NCBI RefSeq assembly: GCF_024505085.1
Contig: NZ_JANIBC010000003.1
Coordinates: forward strand, 202,681-266,680
DNA: 64,000 nucleotides
Direction of reading: 5' to 3'
DNA from: Parvularcula maris
Lineage (GTDB): Bacteria; Pseudomonadota; Alphaproteobacteria; Caulobacterales; Parvularculaceae
Shown: positions 33,965 to 42,543 of the stretch, one piece after another
Layout: each line of letters begins with the position of its first letter
Numbering within the stretch: position 1 is the first letter of the stretch
The notes under the pieces: generated by a model
The model's database searches: none
The model's input: only the letters and a program-made list of their open reading frames with translations
What the model was told of the DNA's origin: nothing
Position numbers and translations under genes: made by a program

Positions 33965-35323
33965 ATGCGGCGTTTTGTGGTCCTACCTCCGGTGCTGCTC
34001 GTCCTGCTCCTAGGCTTCTTCGCCCTGGCCGATGACGACAAGGGCCTGGTGGCGGTCAGCAATATCCGCATGGGTGTGGACGACAAGGGTCAGACCCGGC
34101 TGGTCCTCGACCTCGACCGGCGCCCGGACTTCCTGGTGGTGCCGGACGACACCAAGGGCGTGCAGCTCGTGGTCGGCCTCGAAGGCGGCGTCTTCGCCAT
34201 GGACGGGGGCAGCGGCTTCAAGACCGGCACGGGCCTCGTCCGCCGCGCGGACTTCGCCCCCGGCCAGCTTCGAATCACCCTGGAGGAGTTCGCCCTGCCG
34301 AGCCGCAGCTTCGTGCTGCCGCCTGCAGGTGACATCGACCATTTCCGCTTAGTGATCGACCTTGACAAGGCGGCGGGCGAGACCTTCACCAAGGCCGCCG
34401 CGGACGCCCGCGCCCTGGCCGAGCCGGAGGAGGTAGAAGAACCTGCTGCCGCCGAAGTTCGTGCCGAGGCGCCTGCCGAGCCGGTCCAGACGGCCTCGGT
34501 GAGACGCATTCTGCCGCCCTCGCTCAAACCGGCGCGCACCGTCAGGGACGACCGCCGTTCGGACTTCCCGTCTTTGGCCGAGCTGCCGGCCCCGCGTGAG
34601 GTGCTGCCCGCCAAGACCAGGCCGCTGATCGTCCTCGATCCCGGCCATGGCGGTCACGATGCGGGCGCGGTGGGCCAGAAGGGCTCGCTGGAGGACACCG
34701 TGACCCTCGCCTTCTCCCAGGACCTCGCAAAGGTGCTGAGACGGCGCGGCTACGACGTGCTCCTGACCCGCAACGACGACACCTATGTCAAGCATGACGA
34801 GCGCATCGGCTTTGCGAGGACCAAGGGGGCGGACCTCTTCATGTCGATCCACGCCGACAGCCACGAGGACCACTCGCTACGCGGCGCCTCCGTCTACACG
34901 CTCTCGGCACGCCGCTCGGAGAAGCTCGAGAACGACATCCGCCGCGAGGGCAACTTCGTGCTCTTCGACGTGGAGGTGAGCAATGAGGACGGGGTGGGGG
35001 ACATCCTCCTTGACCTTGCCCAGTCGGCGACCCGGCAGAACTCGGACCGTCTGGCCGATAGCCTCGTCAAGAACATGCGCCGGGAGATGCCGCTCCTGAA
35101 GAACCCCAAGCGGCGCGGCGCGCTGCTAGTGCTGCTCTCGCCCGATGTGCCCGCCGTGCTGGTGGAGCTCGCCTTCCTCTCCAACAGCCGCGACGAGGCG
35201 AACCTGACGAGCCCCGCCTGGCGAGGCCGCTCCGTCGCCGCCATCGCTGACGGCGTGGACGCCTATTTCCTCGAAACCGGCGTCGAGCAGCGCTTAGCGG
35301 GCGGCGGCGGGTCGGGGCTGTAG
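33965..35323 (+). CDS. amiC: N-acetylmuramoyl-L-alanine amidase (AmiC-type)
   Basis: A periplasmic zinc amidase that removes stem peptides from MurNAc and helps split the septum. The 452-residue protein has an N-terminal hydrophobic signal segment, an AMIN domain (about 20-140) with VSNIRMGVDDKGQTRLVLDL, a low-complexity linker, and an Amidase_3 domain from about 217. Zinc-site motifs are LDPGHGGHDAGAVG, the following EDTVTL glutamate, SIHADSH and the catalytic glutamate in VLVELAFLSN. The ATG at 33965 has AGGGAGAG upstream. An in-frame start at 33872 is less likely because it would bury the signal peptide. Confidence 0.93.
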   Translation: MRRFVVLPPVLLVLLLGFFALADDDKGLVAVSNIRMGVDDKGQTRLVLDLDRRPDFLVVPDDTKGVQLVVGLEGGVFAMDGGSGFKTGTGLVRRADFAPGQLRITLEEFALPSRSFVLPPAGDIDHFRLVIDLDKAAGETFTKAAADARALAEPEEVEEPAAAEVRAEAPAEPVQTASVRRILPPSLKPARTVRDDRRSDFPSLAELPAPREVLPAKTRPLIVLDPGHGGHDAGAVGQKGSLEDTVTLAFSQDLAKVLRRRGYDVLLTRNDDTYVKHDERIGFARTKGADLFMSIHADSHEDHSLRGASVYTLSARRSEKLENDIRREGNFVLFDVEVSNEDGVGDILLDLAQSATRQNSDRLADSLVKNMRREMPLLKNPKRRGALLVLLSPDVPAVLVELAFLSNSRDEANLTSPAWRGRSVAAIADGVDAYFLETGVEQRLAGGGGSGL

Positions 35324-35332
35324 CGCCACCGG

Positions 35333-35444
35333 CCCCCTCCGCCCTTCGGGCACCTCCCCCACCAGTGGGGGAGGAAAGTAGGACGAACCGTTGTTCTCAA
35401 TCTCGCTCCCCCACGGGTGGGGGAGCTGCCGGCAGGCTGAGGGG
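35333..35444. repeat. Dispersed ~115-bp repeat E, copy 4
   Basis: Same orientation as copies 2 and 3, opening CCCCTCCGCCCTTCGGGCAC and closing GAGCTGCCGGCAGGCTGAGG. Inner stems are CTCCCCCAC/GTGGGGGAG (twice). It starts 9 nt after the amiC stop and may act as a transcript 3' end or barrier before the TPR lipoprotein gene. Confidence 0.8.
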
Positions 35445-35524
35445 GACGGATGCAGCAGCAGGACATCTTCGCCTCGCGAGAGACCATCATTGTCGCGCGC
35501 ACCGGTCCGTGGCATGGGTCGTTG

Positions 35525-37348
35525 ATGACCGCTCCCTTTCGCGCCGCGCTTCTGACGGCCCTCGCTCTTCTCACCGCCTGCGCCAGCACCGGGCCTCAGC
35601 CGGTGGACGACGAGGCCCGCAGCGAGTCCGTCTTCGGCGCTTACCTGCGTGGCCGCTACGCCGCCCAGGCCTTCGACATTCCCCGTGCGGGCAGGGCGTT
35701 CGAGGAGGTCTCCCGCCGCACCGACGCGCCCCAGGGGGCCAGCACGGCCTTCGGCTACGCGCTGGCGTCCGGGGATATCGAGGAGGCCGAGCGCCAGGCT
35801 CGCCTCATCGTGGCGCGGCGCGGCGACAACCCGCCTGACGACCCCTCGATCCAGTCCGACCTGCCAGCCCTCACCCTCGCCGCCGCTGCCATGAAGCGCG
35901 GCGACGAGGAGGAGGCCGCCGCCATCCTCTCCGGTCCCATGCAATCCGGGCTCGGCCGCTCCCTCGCCTCGCTGCTGAGAAGCGCAGCCGTCTACGGGTC
36001 GGGCAACCTCTCCATGGCGAGCGAGGTGCTGGCTCAGCAGCCGGAGGGCACGTTCCGCGGGCTGATCCCGCTCCACGCGGCGCTTCTCTACCAGCTCGAG
36101 GGGGATGCGGAATCGTCCGAGGCCGCCTTCCAACAAGCTCTCAATGCGCCCCGCGCCGAGATCGCCGCCCTCGGCCTCGCCCGTCTCTACGAAGACGAAG
36201 GCAGGCCGGAGGACGCCGAGCCCATCTACCGCACCCTTCTTCAGGATTCAGGCCTCTATGCGAGAGCAGGCCGGATGGGTCTTGCCAGGATCGGGCGTAT
36301 CGAGGGGGTGGACGGCACCTTCCTCCGCCGGGCCAGAGGCGCTCCGCCGGTGGCCAGGGACGCGAAGGGCCTCTTCGCCCTGGGGCTGGAGGGCTATGCC
36401 TGGCTCGGCTTCGATCAGGCGATCTCCATCGGCAATGGCGACCCCCGCGCCGAGCAGCTCCGCCGCATCTCCCTGGTGATCCCGCTGGGGCTCGCCAACC
36501 TCGCCCGCCATGTCGACCCCAGCCGCGACGCCGCCGACTACCTCGCCTCCATCATCTTCGGCGTCTACGACACGCCCGAAGCCTCCATCGAGGCCGCTCG
36601 ACAGGTGCCGCCCGAAAGCTGGCTCTACACCTACGCGCTGCTCGAAGTGGCCGATGCCGAGGCCGATGCGGGCGACATGGCCGCAGCCGCCGACGTCCTG
36701 CGCCGCGCCATTCAGGCGGAGGGTCCCGACCCACAATGGGCGCTGCAGCTTCACCTCACCCTCAGCGAGGACGAGCGCTACGAGGAGGCGGACTTCTACG
36801 CCGGGGAGGCGATCAAGGCTGCAGAAAGCCTAGGCGTGCCGGAAGGGGCGCTCTGGCGCTACTACTTCTCCCGCGGCGCGGTCCGGGTCGAGGCCGGTTG
36901 GTGGCCTGAGGGCAGGGACGACCTCGAGAAGGCTCTCGCCATGGCCCCCGACGAGCCGCTGATCCTCAACTATCTCGGCTACTCCTATGTGGAGCGCGGC
37001 GAGCAGCTCGAGCGTGCCTTCGCCATGATCGAGCGCGCCCTGGCCATCGATCCCCAGAACGGCGCGATCGTGGACAGCCTCGGCTGGGCGCACTTCCAGC
37101 AGGGCCGCTACGACGAGGCCGTCCCTCTGCTCGAACAGGCCGTGGGACTGGAGCCCGCCGATGCGGTCATCACCGACCATCTGGGCGACGCCTACTACGC
37201 CATCGGCAAGCGCCGCGAGGCCCGCTACGAGTGGCGGCGGGTCCTGGAGCTCGAAGACGCAGACGATGCGCTGAAAGCCAGCGTCCGGGCGAAGCTCGAC
37301 GGCGACTTCAGCGATGCGCCGGTCTTGGCGGAGCTCGCCGCCCGGTGA
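35525..37348 (+). CDS. TPR-repeat lipoprotein
   Basis: A 607-residue predicted lipoprotein. The start MTAPFRAALLTALALLTACAST carries a lipobox LTAC, so the protein is expected to be anchored in the outer or inner membrane. The rest is helical with many tetratricopeptide units, clearest near the C-terminus (PLILNYLGYSYVERGEQLE, GAIVDSLGWAHFQQGRYDEA, AVITDHLGDAYYAIGKRREA). TPR proteins act as scaffolds for complexes; no partner can be named. The stop overlaps the ispE GTG by 4 nt, so the two are translationally coupled, an arrangement seen in other alphaproteobacteria. Confidence 0.9.
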   Translation: MTAPFRAALLTALALLTACASTGPQPVDDEARSESVFGAYLRGRYAAQAFDIPRAGRAFEEVSRRTDAPQGASTAFGYALASGDIEEAERQARLIVARRGDNPPDDPSIQSDLPALTLAAAAMKRGDEEEAAAILSGPMQSGLGRSLASLLRSAAVYGSGNLSMASEVLAQQPEGTFRGLIPLHAALLYQLEGDAESSEAAFQQALNAPRAEIAALGLARLYEDEGRPEDAEPIYRTLLQDSGLYARAGRMGLARIGRIEGVDGTFLRRARGAPPVARDAKGLFALGLEGYAWLGFDQAISIGNGDPRAEQLRRISLVIPLGLANLARHVDPSRDAADYLASIIFGVYDTPEASIEAARQVPPESWLYTYALLEVADAEADAGDMAAAADVLRRAIQAEGPDPQWALQLHLTLSEDERYEEADFYAGEAIKAAESLGVPEGALWRYYFSRGAVRVEAGWWPEGRDDLEKALAMAPDEPLILNYLGYSYVERGEQLERAFAMIERALAIDPQNGAIVDSLGWAHFQQGRYDEAVPLLEQAVGLEPADAVITDHLGDAYYAIGKRREARYEWRRVLELEDADDALKASVRAKLDGDFSDAPVLAELAAR

Positions 37349-38199
37349 GCGCCTTCGTCCTCGCACCGGTCAAGGTGAACCTGGCGCTGCATGTCGGCCC
37401 ACCGAGGCGGGACGGCTACCATCCGGTGGACACGTTATGCGTCTTCCCCGCCTTCGGCGATGTGGTGGGCTACGATGCCGATGCGCCCACCGGCCTCGAC
37501 CTGGCGGGACCCTTCGGCCATCAGCTCGCCGGGCAGGACGAGCGGGACAACCTCATCTGGCGGGCCTTTCGCCTTCTGGACGTGCCGCCCCAGGGGCGGT
37601 TCTTCCTCTCCAAGGAGACGCCCGTCGCTTCCGGCATCGGTGCGGGCACGGCGGACGGCGCGGCGGCCATGCTGCTCCTCAACGAGGTGCTGGGGCTCGG
37701 CTTTCGAGAGGACCAGCTTGTCAGGCGAGCGCTCGGGCTAGGTGCTGACGGACCCGTCTGCATGCTCGGCCAGATCAGGGGCGGCGGGCTGATTCGGGCG
37801 CGGGGGATCGGCGAGCGCTGCGACTTCCTCCGCCGCATCGAGCCCCAGGCCATGCTGCTGGCGAACCCCGGTGTGGCCGTGCCCACGGGCAGGGTTTTCC
37901 GCGATTTCGACGCTCGTGATCCGGCGCCCCTCGGGCCAGTTTCCGTCGGCGGTTCGCTCGCTGCGCTGCACGAGGAGAACGCCAACGATCTCGCGCCGCC
38001 CGCCATGGCCAACGAGCCGAGCATCGAACCCCTCCTGTCCCTGATGGCCCGCCAGCCCGGCACACATTCAGCCGGCATGAGCGGCTCGGGGGCCACCTGC
38101 GCCTCGCTCCACAGCAGCATGAGTTCTGCACAGCGGGCCGCCCAGGCCTTGCTCGGCCGGGGTTTTTGGGCCGAATCGGCCTACCTGCTTCCTGGCTAG
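37345..38199 (+). CDS. ispE: 4-diphosphocytidyl-2-C-methyl-D-erythritol kinase
   Basis: IspE phosphorylates CDP-methylerythritol in the MEP isoprenoid pathway. The 284-residue GHMP kinase begins VSAFVLAPVKVNLALHVG with the conserved lysine. It has RRDGYHPVDTLCVF, the ATP loop TPVASGIGAGTADGAAAML, the catalytic aspartate in LGADGPVCM, and the third GHMP motif AGMSGSGATCASL. The ATP-loop form SGIGxG is usual for alphaproteobacteria. GTG at 37345 overlaps the TPR gene stop (GTGA). It supplies isoprenoids for the polyprenyl synthase encoded downstream. Confidence 0.93.
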   Translation: MSAFVLAPVKVNLALHVGPPRRDGYHPVDTLCVFPAFGDVVGYDADAPTGLDLAGPFGHQLAGQDERDNLIWRAFRLLDVPPQGRFFLSKETPVASGIGAGTADGAAAMLLLNEVLGLGFREDQLVRRALGLGADGPVCMLGQIRGGGLIRARGIGERCDFLRRIEPQAMLLANPGVAVPTGRVFRDFDARDPAPLGPVSVGGSLAALHEENANDLAPPAMANEPSIEPLLSLMARQPGTHSAGMSGSGATCASLHSSMSSAQRAAQALLGRGFWAESAYLLPG

Positions 38200-38217
38200 C
38201 CATCACCCGATCCGAGT

Positions 38218-39258
38218 ATGCCGTCCCCTGAACTCATCGCCGGGCTGACCGCCGCGCTTGTCGCGGGCGTTCTCGCTTATGGGTTCTCCGAGGTGGCGGC
38301 GCGCAGCCGCTTCGTGCTCGATCCGGTCAGCGACCGCTCCAACCACGCCCGGCCCGTGCCGCGGCTGGGCGGCGCTGCGGTCCTGATGGGCCTAGGTGGA
38401 GCCGCGACCGTGCTCGGCGTGGCGGACCTCCTCACATGGAAGGGCGGCCAGCTCTTCCTGGTCGCAGGACTGGCTGGGACGCTCGGCCTGATGGACGACC
38501 TCTTCGGGCTGAGGCCGAGCTGGAAGTTCGCCGGGCTGGTCCTCATCGCCATTCCGGCGGTGGTGATGACGGGGCCGGTAAAGGCGGTGCCGCTGCCGAT
38601 CTTGGGCTGGGCGGAGGTGCCGCCCTTCCTAGGCTTCGCCATCGCCGCGTTCTGGCTTCTGTCGATCACCAACGTCCTCAACTTCATGGACGGCCTCAAC
38701 GGGCTGGCGGGCTCCTTCGTCATCGTCGCGCTGATGGCGCTCGGGCTGTTGGTGGGTGAGGTGAGCTTCGCGCTTCTGGCGGTGCAGGCGGCGATCCTGG
38801 GCTTCCTCCTCGCCAACATCTTCGCAGGCCGCATCTTCCTGGGCGACAGCGGCAGCCTGGCGCTGGGCATGACCCTCGGCACCGCGCCGCTTCTGGCCAG
38901 CGGGGGAGGGCAAGGCTTCTGGGTCCTGCCGCTGGTCACCCTGCCCCTGATCCTGGACGTGGCCCTCACCCTCATTCGCCGCGCCAAGCGGGGGGCCAGG
39001 CTGGCCGAGCCCCACCGCGAGCACGTCTATCAACGGGTCAAGGCCGCAGGCTGGTCCCACCAGGCCTCGAGCGCCGCCGTGGTCGGCGGCGGTCTCGCCG
39101 CCGCCGCGCTCGCCTGGTTCTTCTGGGGCGAGGCGCAGGCCAGGCCGCTCGCCTACTGGGCCAGCGCCGTGGTCATCGGCTTTGTCTGGGCTACGATCAT
39201 GCTCCTCATGCTGGCCGCAAAGAGGCAGACCGCGCCGTTCCCGCACGGGGATTTTTGA
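38218..39258 (+). CDS. MraY/WecA-like glycosyltransferase (undecaprenyl-P sugar-1-P transferase)
   Basis: A 346-residue polytopic inner-membrane enzyme of the MraY/WecA family, which links a sugar 1-phosphate to undecaprenyl phosphate. Diagnostic motifs are LMDDLFGLRPSWKF (DDxx), NVLNFMDGLNGLAG, IFLGDSGSLALG, and the cytoplasmic loop EPHREHVYQRVKAAGWSH in the position of the family's histidine motif. It is distinct from MraY at 7476-8579. Absence of neighbouring polysaccharide genes leaves the donor sugar unknown; GlcNAc or a related amino sugar is most common in this group. Confidence 0.88.
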   Translation: MPSPELIAGLTAALVAGVLAYGFSEVAARSRFVLDPVSDRSNHARPVPRLGGAAVLMGLGGAATVLGVADLLTWKGGQLFLVAGLAGTLGLMDDLFGLRPSWKFAGLVLIAIPAVVMTGPVKAVPLPILGWAEVPPFLGFAIAAFWLLSITNVLNFMDGLNGLAGSFVIVALMALGLLVGEVSFALLAVQAAILGFLLANIFAGRIFLGDSGSLALGMTLGTAPLLASGGGQGFWVLPLVTLPLILDVALTLIRRAKRGARLAEPHREHVYQRVKAAGWSHQASSAAVVGGGLAAAALAWFFWGEAQARPLAYWASAVVIGFVWATIMLLMLAAKRQTAPFPHGDF

Positions 39259-39280
39259 AAGGGTTGCGGCTTCACACTTC

Positions 39281-39384
39281 GTCATCCCGGAAAGCCGTCA
39301 GGCTTATCCGGGACCCATGGACCAAATGCCTGCACATCTTTGGACCAGACGGTCCATGGGTCCGGGCTCTTCGGCCGGGATGAC
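39281..39384. repeat. Palindromic GTCATCCCGG repeat C
   Basis: A 104-bp element that opens GTCATCCCGGAAAGCC and closes CTTCGGCCGGGATGAC. Its centre pairs GGACCCATGGACC with GGTCCATGGGTCC. The whole unit can fold into a long hairpin. This is a widespread alphaproteobacterial REP-like sequence. It lies between the convergent WecA-like and polyprenyl synthase genes and may serve as a terminator. Confidence 0.8.
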
Positions 39385-39435
39385 GGAGGCACATCAGCGC
39401 ATCGTTGGATCTCATGAACAATCCTGCGAAGCGCC

Positions 39436-40455
39436 CTAAAAAGGCCGAGCCGCCGACGACACCGCCAAGCTCACCAGCACCTCCTTGAGGGGATGCTCCG
39501 GCAGGCTTTCCGCCGCGCGAACCGCCTCCTCGGCAAAGCCTTCCGCGTGATGGAGTGCCGCCTCGCCGATGCGGTCGCGGTCGATGAGGCGCCTCGCCTC
39601 CTCGAAGCTCGCCTCGCCGCCGCCGAAGGCCGCCTCCCAAAAGCCGCGCTCCTCGTCCGAGCGGGCGGCCCTGTAGGCTAGGATCACCGGCATGGTCATC
39701 TTGCGCTCGCGGAAATCGTCGCCGACGCTTTTGCCGCGCACCTGACCGCCGAGCCCGTAGTCGAGGGCGTCGTCCACGAGCTGGTAGGCGATGCCGAAAT
39801 TCGCGCCGTAGCTCGCCAGCGCCTCCGCATGGGGGGAGGGGCCGCAGGCACTGCTGCCCGCCTGGGCCGCCGCCTCGAAGAGGGTTGCCGTCTTGGCTCG
39901 GATGACATCGAGATGCATCGCCTCGGTGGCGCCGATATTGCCTTGGGTTTCGAGCTGCAGCACCTCGCCCTCGGAGATGGTGCAGCTTGCACGGCTCAGC
40001 CGGTCCAGCACCGGAAGCTGGCCCGTCTTGACCATCAGCTCGAAGGCGCGCGCGAAGAGGAAGTCGCCGACCAGCACCGATTCCTTGTTGCCGAAGACCA
40101 CGTTCGCCGTCTTGAAGCCGCGCCGCAGGGCGCTGTCGTCGACCACGTCGTCATGCAGGAGGGTCGCGGCGTGGATCAGCTCGACGGCGGCGGCGAGGTA
40201 GCGCGCGTTCTGCCCGCCCGCGCCGGAGATTTCCGCTGCGGCCAGTGCCATTAGCGGACGAAGCCGCTTGCCGCCTGCCTGAATGAGGTGGGTTGCCACT
40301 TCGGGGATCAGGCTCACCTGGCTGCCGAGATGGTCGAGGATCACCTCGTTGGTGGCGGCGAGCTCGTCCTCCAGCATCGTCTTGAGCGCGGCGGCGGCCT
40401 CCGGGAAGGAGGGCTTGCCGAGGTGATCGGTGCGGCTCGGTGCTGCGACGGCCAT
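39436..40455 (-). CDS. ispB: Long-chain polyprenyl diphosphate synthase (octa-/decaprenyl type)
   Basis: A trans-prenyltransferase that extends farnesyl diphosphate to make the ubiquinone side chain. The 339-residue protein has GGKRLRPLMALAAAE, the first aspartate-rich motif LLHDDVVDDSALRRG, GDFLFARAFELM and the second motif YQLVDDALDYG. The residue five before the first aspartate of DDVVD is alanine, which allows long products. Chain length cannot be fixed further by eye. The ATG at 40455 follows AGGAGGG at the right spacing, which favours it over the ATG 21 nt upstream. Confidence 0.92.
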   Translation of the reverse strand: MAVAAPSRTDHLGKPSFPEAAAALKTMLEDELAATNEVILDHLGSQVSLIPEVATHLIQAGGKRLRPLMALAAAEISGAGGQNARYLAAAVELIHAATLLHDDVVDDSALRRGFKTANVVFGNKESVLVGDFLFARAFELMVKTGQLPVLDRLSRASCTISEGEVLQLETQGNIGATEAMHLDVIRAKTATLFEAAAQAGSSACGPSPHAEALASYGANFGIAYQLVDDALDYGLGGQVRGKSVGDDFRERKMTMPVILAYRAARSDEERGFWEAAFGGGEASFEEARRLIDRDRIGEAALHHAEGFAEEAVRAAESLPEHPLKEVLVSLAVSSAARPF

Positions 40456-40658
40456 GACACCCTCCTGGAAGACCATACGAACAATCTGTGCCCGCTCAGC
40501 CGAGGACGGTACGCGGCAAAGCGCGCCTTAGGCATCCCTGCAGGGCTTGTCACGGGTTAGCTCCGCTCGGCTGTTTTGCGATCATGTGATCGGCCTGGCA
40601 ATCGCGGGAGCTGCTGAGCGGTTGAACAGGCACGCCCCCAACGCCTAGACGCCGCCGC

Positions 40659-41504
40659 ATGGGTTTCCTTTCCGCGCTCGGCGCCCCGTTCCGCAAACTT
40701 CTCGGTACCGAAAAGCCGCTCGTCACCGTGGTCGAGCTGCAAGGCCCGATCGGCGCCGAGGCGAAGCCGGGCCGCGGCCTCTCGGCCTACTCCGTGGAGA
40801 GCTCGCTGAAGAAGGCCTTCAAGAGGAAAAACTCTAAGGCCGTCGTCCTCGCCATCAACAGCCCTGGCGGCGCCCCCGCCCAGGCGCGCATGATCATGGA
40901 GCGGGCGAGGGGCCTCGGCATCGAGAAGCAGCTCCCCGTCATCTCCTATATCGAGGATGTCGGCGCGTCGGGCGGCTACCTGATCGCGCTCGCCGGTGAG
41001 GAGATCATCGCCGACCCCTTCGCCGTGGTCGGCTCGATCGGCGTGGTCTCGGCCAGCTTTGGCTTTCAGGACGCCATCGCCAAGCTCGGCATCGAGCGGC
41101 GGGTGCACACGGCGGGCAGCAACAAGGTCCGCCTCGACCCCTTCCGCGAGGAGCGCCCGGAGGACAAGGCCAAGCTCGAAGCCCTGCTCGAGCAGACCCA
41201 CACCATCTTCAAGGATATCGTCGCCCAGCGCCGAGGCGCCCGCATTGCAGGTCATGAGGAGAAGGTGTTCAGCGCCGACTTCTACCTGGCGGGCGAGGCG
41301 CTGGAACTAGGCCTCATCGACGAGGTCGGCGATCTCAGACAAGTGCTCAAGCAGCGCTACGGCAACGATGTGAAGATCAAGCTCATCTCGGCAGCGAGGG
41401 CCGGGCTCCTCGGCAAGCTGGGCGCCTCTTTCGCGAGCGAGCTGGTCAGCGCGGCAGCCATGAAGCTGAAGGGTGACGCGCTCAGGAGTGCAGCGGGGCG
41501 GTAG
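40659..41504 (+). CDS. S49 family serine peptidase (SppA/SohB-like)
   Basis: A 281-residue signal-peptide-peptidase-like protease. Motifs are VVLAINSPGGAPAQARMI, the nucleophile segment EDVGASGGYLIALAGEEI with the catalytic serine, and ADPFAVVGSIGVVSASFGF, all typical of S49 peptidases. The lysine of the Ser-Lys dyad is expected downstream near NKVRLDPFR. A clear N-terminal membrane anchor is lacking, so this is a short SppA-type form; SppA degrades cleaved signal peptides and membrane fragments. The region 40456-40658 upstream holds no gene. Confidence 0.9.
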   Translation: MGFLSALGAPFRKLLGTEKPLVTVVELQGPIGAEAKPGRGLSAYSVESSLKKAFKRKNSKAVVLAINSPGGAPAQARMIMERARGLGIEKQLPVISYIEDVGASGGYLIALAGEEIIADPFAVVGSIGVVSASFGFQDAIAKLGIERRVHTAGSNKVRLDPFREERPEDKAKLEALLEQTHTIFKDIVAQRRGARIAGHEEKVFSADFYLAGEALELGLIDEVGDLRQVLKQRYGNDVKIKLISAARAGLLGKLGASFASELVSAAAMKLKGDALRSAAGR

Positions 41505-41574
41505 GACGCCGCCGCCTGGCGGGGACGGCTCAGCAGCGCTAGCTGAGGGATATGAACTAGGCGCATGAGTCCGC

Positions 41575-41603
41575 TTGCGTAGTTATCTTATTACAAGTAT
41601 AGC
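41575..41603 (+). promoter_or_regulatory. Sigma-70-like promoter of the VPLPA-CTERM gene
   Basis: TTGCGT (41575-41580), a 17-bp spacer and TATAGC (41598-41603), in a locally AT-rich stretch unlike the surrounding sequence. The expected start point near 41610 leaves a leader of about 20 nt with the ribosome binding site GAGGGGG at 41616-41622 before the ATG at 41630. Confidence 0.55.
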
Positions 41604-41629
41604 TCCCTTATTAACGAGGGGGTAATCTT

Positions 41630-42214
41630 ATGTTCAAGTCTCTGCTTTGTGCAGCTGCGGCTTTCTTCGGCTGCGCCAACGCTGCAACCCTAGTCACTGT
41701 CGATGATGCATCGTCACAGAGCGGGAAACGCCTGGTCCGAATCGAGGGTCTCAACGTCAACGGCGAACTCTTCGATGCCACATTTTTTGGCGCGGTAAGC
41801 TGCCTCGTCGCTTATGATCAGTGCGACGAACTCTCCGACCTGCCGTTCGACAACGAGGCGGATGCGCGAGCCGCCGCCGCCGCGATCGGTGCCGCACTCG
41901 TAGGGACACCCTTCGACCGTTTTCCTGCCGACGTGGACAACTGCTTCGGCACGATCAACTGCGGGCTACAGATCCCGTTCGCGCTTCCAACTCCGACGTT
42001 CACCGTTGAGTTCGTGGCGTTCGGCAACTCCGTCAATGAAGGGACCGACAGCGTGTACGGCCCGCTGGTGTTCAGCGTAATCCAAGCAAACTCCATTCTG
42101 ACGTGGGTCCAGTTTGCCCCGTCGTCCAGTGTGAGCGACGGCACGACAGTCCCGATCCCTGCAGCTGCGCTGCTGTTCGCACCGGCTCTTCTGGCGCTTC
42201 GCCGTAGGGGCTGA
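41630..42214 (+). CDS. Secreted protein with VPLPA/PEP-CTERM-type sorting signal
   Basis: A 194-residue exported protein. It has a signal peptide (MFKSLLCAAAAFFGCANA) and a C-terminal tripartite signal: VPIPAAA, a hydrophobic helix LLFAPALLAL and a short basic end RRRG. This matches the VPLPA-CTERM variant of PEP-CTERM proteins, which exosortases process at the membrane. The body is beta-rich with four cysteines (CLVAYDQC and CFGTINC pairs) and no recognised enzyme motif. Proteins of this class are often surface or extracellular-matrix components. No exosortase gene is in this window, so the sorting enzyme must be elsewhere. Confidence 0.82.
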   Translation: MFKSLLCAAAAFFGCANAATLVTVDDASSQSGKRLVRIEGLNVNGELFDATFFGAVSCLVAYDQCDELSDLPFDNEADARAAAAAIGAALVGTPFDRFPADVDNCFGTINCGLQIPFALPTPTFTVEFVAFGNSVNEGTDSVYGPLVFSVIQANSILTWVQFAPSSSVSDGTTVPIPAAALLFAPALLALRRRG

Positions 42215-42260
42215 GGAGGAAAATCTTGGCGGTAGGGCGCAAGCGCGCTAGCCTCCCGCC

Positions 42261-42458
42261 ATGCAGACCATCGCCGCCATTCTCCTGACAGCCGCCGCCA
42301 CCGCGGGGACGGTGCGTGCCGCTAAGAAGCTGCGTTCGGTGCTGCGCCGCCGAAAGATGACGGCGGAGGGCCGGGACGGCCTGGCCGGAAAGGGGCCGGT
42401 GATCGACCTGGAACGTGATGCCGTCACCGGCGTTTACTCCGCCCGCCGCCGCGCCTGA
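42261..42458 (+). CDS. Small membrane-associated hypothetical protein
   Basis: A 65-residue protein with an N-terminal hydrophobic helix (IAAILLTAAATAGTV), a basic stretch (KKLRSVLRRRKM) and a C-terminal GPVIDLERDAVTGVYSARRR. Small alphaproteobacterial proteins ending in an LE-x-D-x2-TGVY motif are familiar, so it is probably real. Function is unknown. Confidence 0.55.
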   Translation: MQTIAAILLTAAATAGTVRAAKKLRSVLRRRKMTAEGRDGLAGKGPVIDLERDAVTGVYSARRRA

Positions 42459-42543
42459 TCGAGCCGGACAGAACAACCCACAGCCTGTTTTCGCACTGGC
42501 GAAGCACCTTGACGTGAACTGCTGCTTCGGCGCTTCTTGGGAC

